64,000 bases of DNA from JBCCSZ01 sp039821145 (GTDB taxonomy: Bacteria; Bacteroidota; Bacteroidia; Chitinophagales; Saprospiraceae): the NCBI GenBank assembly GCA_039821145.1, contig JBCBOS010000021.1, positions 62,001-126,000 of the forward strand, written 5' to 3'. Below, piece after piece: positions 59,237 to 64,000 of this stretch. The translations under genes were made by a program, and so were the position numbers. Each line of letters opens with the position of its first letter. Position 1 is the first letter of the stretch. Under the pieces are notes generated by a model, which had not been told where the DNA came from, made no database searches, and was given only the letters and a program-made list of their open reading frames with translations.

Positions 59237-60163
59237 TTGAAAGACGACGACAAATATCAGGATGATCCCCGTCTGGCTCGCTGGCTGGAAGGATCACTGA
59301 GCGAGGAGGAACAGCGGCAGTTGGCCACCGAAGTAGACCTCGATGCCCTCCAGCAACGCCTCGATGCCCTGGAGAGCTTGCGCCCGCCCGCTCTGCAGAC
59401 CGATGCCGCCTGGGAACAACTCCGCAATCGTCGCCAACCACCGCAGCCCGCGGCCATCAGACGACGCCTATTCGTAGGTCTATCTGTGGCCGCCTCCATT
59501 TGCTTGCTGCTGAGCGCGTGGTGGCTGCTGGGCGACACAGGCCCCACCCAGTTTGAGACAGCCATGGGCCAACAGATGGCCGTCGATCTGCCTGCTGGCT
59601 CACAAGTCCAGTTGCACCCTGGCTCCAGCATGCGCTACTTGTCCGATCGATGGGATCGAGAGCGAGTTGTCCAAATGGAGGGCTCTGCCTTTTTCGATGT
59701 CACCAAAGGACAGCCTTTTTCTGTTAATACTTCGCAGGGGATCGTCTTCGTAACGGGCACCCAATTTGATGTATATACTTTCGCTGGACAGTTTGAGGTC
59801 AAGTGCTACGAGGGCTCGGTACAGGTGCGCTTGGCAACAAAGACTTGGGACCTGGTGGCTGGGCAGGCCATTCGATTGAAAGGCCAGCAGGAGGCGCAGC
59901 GTTGGGAAATGGCAAGTGGGACAGCCCCCGACTGGCAGCAAAACATGAGTTTGTACCAAGAGGCCCGCCTGGATCGGGTGTTTGCCGATGTGGCCCGCCG
60001 ATTTGCCGTCCCCATCCAATTGGACAAAAACATTGGACAGCGCCTCTACACCGGAGGAGTGCCCCACAGCGACCTGACCAAGGCATTGGAAATCGTTTGC
60101 AAAAGCATGAAGTTGACCTTCGAAATCAAAAGTGACAAGCAAGTTTACATTCGCGCCAAATAG
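59237..60163 (+). CDS. FecR-family anti-sigma factor
   Basis: A 308-residue membrane protein: cytoplasmic N-terminal sigma-binding part (1-75), one membrane helix (LFVGLSVAASICLLLSAWWL at about 78-97), a periplasmic FecR domain (TAMGQQMAVDLPAGSQVQLH, RVVQMEGSAFFDVTKGQPF, FVTGTQFDVYTF), and a C-terminal DUF4974 domain (YTGGVPHSDLTKALEIVCKS) that contacts the receptor's STN domain. The start is a TTG at 59237: an in-frame stop lies at 59222-59224 and the first ATG is more than 100 codons inside the protein. It is the middle gene of sigma, anti-sigma and receptor. Confidence 0.9.
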   Translation: MKDDDKYQDDPRLARWLEGSLSEEEQRQLATEVDLDALQQRLDALESLRPPALQTDAAWEQLRNRRQPPQPAAIRRRLFVGLSVAASICLLLSAWWLLGDTGPTQFETAMGQQMAVDLPAGSQVQLHPGSSMRYLSDRWDRERVVQMEGSAFFDVTKGQPFSVNTSQGIVFVTGTQFDVYTFAGQFEVKCYEGSVQVRLATKTWDLVAGQAIRLKGQQEAQRWEMASGTAPDWQQNMSLYQEARLDRVFADVARRFAVPIQLDKNIGQRLYTGGVPHSDLTKALEIVCKSMKLTFEIKSDKQVYIRAK

Positions 60164-60219
60164 TTGTGTACATTTTGCCCTCGTCGGCCTCATCACTCAT
60201 TTACCGTGACTTGAAGGGA

Positions 60220-62907
60220 ATGCAACAACGGATTTCTTGGATCAATTGCCTCTTGATGGGGGTGTTCCTCACAACTGCCACAGTTGGCCTACAAGCCCAG
60301 CAGTTGCCCCATCTGAGCATGCAATTTGAGAAATTTTCCCTTGTACAGGCCTTGGAAGACATCGGACAGCAAGTCGGTTGTGTGTTTTCCTACGATGCAG
60401 AACTCCTTGCCCCCCATCGCGTCAACCTCGACGCCAACAACCAACCCTTGGACGCAGCCCTGACCCAATTGCTCGACGGCACGGGCCTGAGCTTTTCTAC
60501 CGACGATTATCCCTTCGTATTGATCCTGCCAACAGAAGATGCCACTGTCTCAGCACCCACTCCAGTACCCATTCGATCCATTTGTGGGGAGGTCCGCGAT
60601 GCCAAGACCTTGGAGGGATTGGCATATGCGAGCGTATTCATCTTGGGCAGCCAAGAGGGGACGACGACAGATGATGAGGGCAATTTCCACTTTCGAGCGG
60701 CTGTCCGCCTGACCGATACTTTGGAAGTGCGCTATTTGGGCTACCAAAGCCATCAGACCACCTTGGAAGCGCTTCAAAATAGACCTTGTCTACCAGTAAA
60801 GCTGGAATACGACGAACTGGAAATGCCCACGGTCACCGTACAGGATCGGGCATTGACCATTTTGCGGGCTGACAGAAACGGTGGTGGCTACCGCATCATC
60901 CCGCGCAAAATCGGGGCAGTACCTGGCTGGGGAGATGCTGACTTACTGCGCTTTTTGCAGTTGATGCCTGGGGTGAGTGCCATGGACGAATCGGCTGCTG
61001 CCATTTCGGTAAGAGGAGGAACGCCGGATCAAAATCTCATTTTGTGGGATGGCATTCCCATTTATCACACGGGGCATTTCTTTGGGATGTTGTCCGCCTT
61101 CAATCCCCACATTGTGGATGAGGTGTCCATTTACCGAGGAGGATTTGGAGCCAAATACGGCGGCAGGGTATCGAGTGTCATCGACATTCAGAGCGAACCC
61201 TCCCGGGTAGACTCCTTTGAAATGGGCATCGGTTTTGACCTGATCAGCACCAATGCCCATCTCAAGTTTCCCATGTTTCGCAAAAAGGCTGGCTTGATGT
61301 TGGCCTTGCGGTCTTCGATTTCGGACGATTTGAGGAGCGAGACCTACAAACGGCTTTTTCAGCAAATTGCGGCCAATGGCAAGATCGCGGACCAGCAGGA
61401 GTTGCAGCAGGAGAGGGAGGAAGAATTTACCACCTTTCCCATCTTCAGCTTTACCGATTTCAATGTCAAACTGATCTTTCACCAAAACGAGCATTCCAAC
61501 GGCAGCATCAGCATTTACAACAGCAGTGATCGCTTCAATTACGAGGTGGCCTCTGGAGAGGGACGCGACTTTTTTCTGAGCAATGATCAATTGGAGTTTG
61601 GCAATTCGGGACTCAGCGTCAGATTGGAACAGCGTTGGAATCCCAACATCAAATCCGACTTTCTGTTTGTCAATTCCAACTATCGAAGTCAATTTGAGAC
61701 TTTTTACAGCCTCGACACAGCGGTGACCTACCAAGAACGGGCAGCACTCACCAATACGGTGGATTTGAGGGACATCCGGATCGACAATCATTTTTTCATC
61801 GATCAAAATCACAAGCTGACCCTTGGACTGCAATCTTCGGCCACCAATGTCGGTCTGACCTACATCACAGATCGGGCGCTGGCAGGTAGGCTCGATACCC
61901 TGGATGAAAACTTCGAAGGCTGGGTCAATACCCTGTATGCCGACTACGACTATCGACTGGACGATTTGCTGTCCTTGGATGTGGGACTGCGCTACAACAT
62001 GTTTCAAACCTGGGGCATCGAACTTTGGGAGCCTCGGATTTCTGTGGATGTTCAGCCTTGGCGAAACGATTTTCACCTCAAATTGGCTTTGGGGCAATAC
62101 CATCAATTTGCCAGCCAGATCGTGGAATCCAATGAGTTGGGGCTGGGTGAGCAGTTGTGGATTTACAGCAACGTCAATGAGTTTCCGGTGGTCAGAGCGG
62201 TGCAGGCCAGCATTGGGGCGTCTTGGAAACGCAATGGGTGGACCTACGATTTGGAGTTGTACAACAAGCAAACCGAGGGCTTGACGACCCTGCGATTGCG
62301 TTTTGATGAAAATGCGGGGGAACGTCCGTTTTCCTACGGAGAAGCTCGCTCTGCGGGGATCGATTTGCTGGTCAAGAAAAAGTGGCAACGCTATGATACT
62401 TGGCTTTCCTACAGCCTGTCCAACGTGCAATACCAGTTTGATGCCATCAATGAAAACCGCTGGTTTCCCGCCATACACGACCAACTCCACCAATTCAGTT
62501 GGGTACACATTTTTCGGACCGACAAGTGGGACCTCTCTGCGGGCATTCACCTGGGCAGCGGTCGGCCCTACACCCCTGGCGTGGGCGTGGAAGAAATCGT
62601 GGACGAAGACAATGGACAAATATATTACCAAGTGAGATACGATGAACGCAATTCTGCGCGTTTACCTATATATCAAAGGACTGACTTGACCGGTGCCTTT
62701 AAGTTTGGAAATGCCCAAAAAGGCAGAAGTGGCAAAGTAGGATTGTCCATTTTCAATGTCTTTGACCGGGTCAACATTCGCAACCGAGATTTCATTGTCA
62801 GGCTCATTGATTCCCCCAATCAACCCAATCCCTCTACAGAGTTGATACGTTTGGATCGGCATTTGCTACGTGTAACACCAAACATCTTCTTTCACTACAA
62901 GTGGTAG
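60220..62907 (+). CDS. STN-domain TonB-dependent receptor (FecA-like signal transducer)
   Basis: An 895-residue outer-membrane receptor. After the signal peptide (MQQRISWINCLLMGVFLTTA, cleavage near LQAQ) comes an STN domain at about 28-105 (FEKFSLVQALEDIGQQVGCV; LDAALTQLLDGTGLSF) that signals to FecR proteins, a CarboxypepD_reg-like domain (about 120-205), the plug (LLRFLQLMPGVSAMDESAAA, SVRGGTPDQNLILWDGIPIY, YRGGFGAKYGGRVSSVID) and a beta-barrel ending NIFFHYKW. Start at 60220: the frame extends 18 codons upstream to a GTG, but the ATG follows a GAAGGGA stretch and gives a proper signal peptide. The substrate is unknown; no SusD gene follows. It probably both imports and signals through the FecR and ECF sigma upstream. 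Confidence 0.9.
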   Translation: MQQRISWINCLLMGVFLTTATVGLQAQQLPHLSMQFEKFSLVQALEDIGQQVGCVFSYDAELLAPHRVNLDANNQPLDAALTQLLDGTGLSFSTDDYPFVLILPTEDATVSAPTPVPIRSICGEVRDAKTLEGLAYASVFILGSQEGTTTDDEGNFHFRAAVRLTDTLEVRYLGYQSHQTTLEALQNRPCLPVKLEYDELEMPTVTVQDRALTILRADRNGGGYRIIPRKIGAVPGWGDADLLRFLQLMPGVSAMDESAAAISVRGGTPDQNLILWDGIPIYHTGHFFGMLSAFNPHIVDEVSIYRGGFGAKYGGRVSSVIDIQSEPSRVDSFEMGIGFDLISTNAHLKFPMFRKKAGLMLALRSSISDDLRSETYKRLFQQIAANGKIADQQELQQEREEEFTTFPIFSFTDFNVKLIFHQNEHSNGSISIYNSSDRFNYEVASGEGRDFFLSNDQLEFGNSGLSVRLEQRWNPNIKSDFLFVNSNYRSQFETFYSLDTAVTYQERAALTNTVDLRDIRIDNHFFIDQNHKLTLGLQSSATNVGLTYITDRALAGRLDTLDENFEGWVNTLYADYDYRLDDLLSLDVGLRYNMFQTWGIELWEPRISVDVQPWRNDFHLKLALGQYHQFASQIVESNELGLGEQLWIYSNVNEFPVVRAVQASIGASWKRNGWTYDLELYNKQTEGLTTLRLRFDENAGERPFSYGEARSAGIDLLVKKKWQRYDTWLSYSLSNVQYQFDAINENRWFPAIHDQLHQFSWVHIFRTDKWDLSAGIHLGSGRPYTPGVGVEEIVDEDNGQIYYQVRYDERNSARLPIYQRTDLTGAFKFGNAQKGRSGKVGLSIFNVFDRVNIRNRDFIVRLIDSPNQPNPSTELIRLDRHLLRVTPNIFFHYKW

Positions 62908-63080
62908 ACTCTTCTGTTCCCCAAAGCCCTTACTTACCTCATCCTTTCTGCATCATTCACAATCATTCGCCATCCGACGGGCAGCGGCGTCACATTTTCG
63001 CTGTATTCCCATAGGGTGTTTCGAAGCAAGTCCGTTATTTTACCAATGATGCAATCTTCACCACAAACAAACGAGTAAAT

Positions 63081-64000
63081 ATGATCACATTGAATTGTGC
63101 CACAGGGACCCTGAGCCCCTACACGCCTTCTGCCGACAGACCCTGGAACCAACAGCGGGTTCTACATCTGTACCGGAGGCTGGGGGTTGGAGCCACACCT
63201 CAGGAAGTCCAACAAGCTCTCGGCCAATCTCCCACAGCCTTAGTGGATCAGTTGATCGATCAAGCCAAAAATGCTGCGCCACTACCAGAACCTTTTTTTG
63301 CCGATTGGACCTATTCTGATTACGACCCCAATCTGGTCAACGAACAAATGGATGACCACCGGGAACAATGGATGGTGGAATGGCTCAAGGACATGGCCAA
63401 CGTGCCCTTTCGAGGAAAATTGACCCTGTTTTGGTCCAACCATTTTGTCACTCGACATGAGGCTTATCGCTGTAGCTCCTACATGTACAAGTACTATCGC
63501 GTACTGGAAGACCACTTCATGGGCGATTTCAAACAGTTCATCTACGACATCGGACTGACGCCCGCCATGCTGATTTTCCTCAACGGCGCAGAAAATACCC
63601 GCCGGGCCCCCAATGAAAACTACGCCCGGGAATTGTACGAATTGTTTTCACTGGGTGCCGACAATGGCTATACGCAGGAAGATGTTGTGGAGACCTCTCG
63701 TGCCTTGACTGGCTTTGTGACCAGAACAGAATCTTGTGGAGAATTCAGTTTTTCGCTTTTGGACCACGATCCTCTCGAAAAGACCATCTTTGGACAGATG
63801 GGGAATTGGGGATACGACGATGTGATTCGCATTTTGTTTGAGGAACGAGCAGAGAAAATCTCCCTGTTCGTCTGTGAAAAACTGTATCGACACTTTGTCA
63901 GTGATGAGATCAACGAAAACATCATCAGTTCACTGGCAGTGACATTCCGCAATGCAGACTTCAATTTGGAGCCTGTGTACCGACAGTTGTTCCGTTCGGA
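63081..64000 (+). CDS. DUF1800 family protein, N-terminal part (cut by window edge)
   Basis: An open frame from the ATG at 63081 runs to the end of the window (306 codons) without a stop. The translation has the DUF1800 pattern: HLYRRLGVGATPQEVQQALG near the start, WMVEWLKDMANVPFRGKLTL, FWSNHFVTRH, LNGAENTRRAPNENYARELY, ELFSLG and YTQEDVVETSRALTGFV. DUF1800 proteins are exported or surface-associated proteins usually paired with a DUF1501 partner; their function is not established. No signal peptide is evident at this start. It lies 173 bp after the receptor gene on the same strand. Confidence 0.85.
   Translation, partial: MITLNCATGTLSPYTPSADRPWNQQRVLHLYRRLGVGATPQEVQQALGQSPTALVDQLIDQAKNAAPLPEPFFADWTYSDYDPNLVNEQMDDHREQWMVEWLKDMANVPFRGKLTLFWSNHFVTRHEAYRCSSYMYKYYRVLEDHFMGDFKQFIYDIGLTPAMLIFLNGAENTRRAPNENYARELYELFSLGADNGYTQEDVVETSRALTGFVTRTESCGEFSFSLLDHDPLEKTIFGQMGNWGYDDVIRILFEERAEKISLFVCEKLYRHFVSDEINENIISSLAVTFRNADFNLEPVYRQLFRS

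Noticed and set aside
60943..62631. 562-codon antisense frame within the STN receptor gene
   Set aside because: Shadow of a well-supported TonB receptor; no start context or recognisable domain.

Overview
The window is about 50% GC, densely coded chromosomal DNA from a member of the Bacteroidota, most likely a Lewinella/Saprospira-like marine gliding lineage (this placement is inference). Supporting signs are a CHU_C-type gliding/type IX secretion C-terminus on a giant adhesin followed by a PorP/SprF gene, CarboxypepD_reg-plug TonB receptors, DUF3667, DUF1684 and FecR/DUF4974 families, periplasmic-propeller histidine kinases, and several promoters of the Bacteroidota type (TTTG ... TAnnTTTG).

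Layout. 1-3000: tail of a YdeI/OmdA-family gene, then a minus-strand set der, rfbC, rfbD (GTPase for ribosome assembly; dTDP-rhamnose synthesis). 3261-7505: a large exported protein of unknown function and a small outer-membrane barrel, closed by a strong bidirectional terminator. 7590-10801 (minus): a TonB-dependent receptor preceded by a clear TPP riboswitch, so probably an outer-membrane thiamin importer, with a NadR-type P-loop kinase upstream. 10948-14141: a DUF3667 membrane protein, a conserved unknown, era, and a Crp/Fnr regulator. 14142-15325 is a 1.2-kb gene-free stretch with a promoter-like site and a two-tier stem-loop.

15326-40926 is the centrepiece: one 24.2-kb gene encoding an 8078-residue secreted protein, followed by a PorP/SprF-family gene with its own promoter. 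The protein carries, in order, an N-terminal head, a cadherin-like module, a HYR-like array interrupted by four DUF11 domains with acidic linkers, 36 tandem 79-residue four-cysteine HYR-like repeats, Ig-like modules, a SprB-like region built of five units of about 393 residues, a duplicated C-terminal module, and a CHU_C sorting domain. Within the 36-repeat array, copies 18/19, 25/26 and 32/33 share a four-residue insertion, which shows a seven-repeat super-period of exactly 1683 bp. By analogy with SprB/SprF of gliding Flavobacteria, the two genes probably form an adhesin and its dedicated type IX export or anchoring partner.

41071-47614: dinB, then a minus-strand set of a sialate O-acetylesterase lipoprotein and two paralogous outer-membrane-like proteins, and a divergent Tat-type sugar isomerase/epimerase. 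47599-54273: regulators, namely a propeller-type histidine kinase, a LytTR response regulator, and a minus-strand group of GAF histidine kinase, DUF1684 lipoprotein and CheY-like receiver. 54366-58320: HupE/UreJ protein, glgB, a small membrane protein, yraN. 58365-58572 is a MITE-like element with 37-bp imperfect inverted ends. 58629-64000: ECF sigma factor, FecR-type anti-sigma factor, STN-containing TonB receptor (a cell-surface signalling set) and the start of a DUF1800 gene cut by the window edge.
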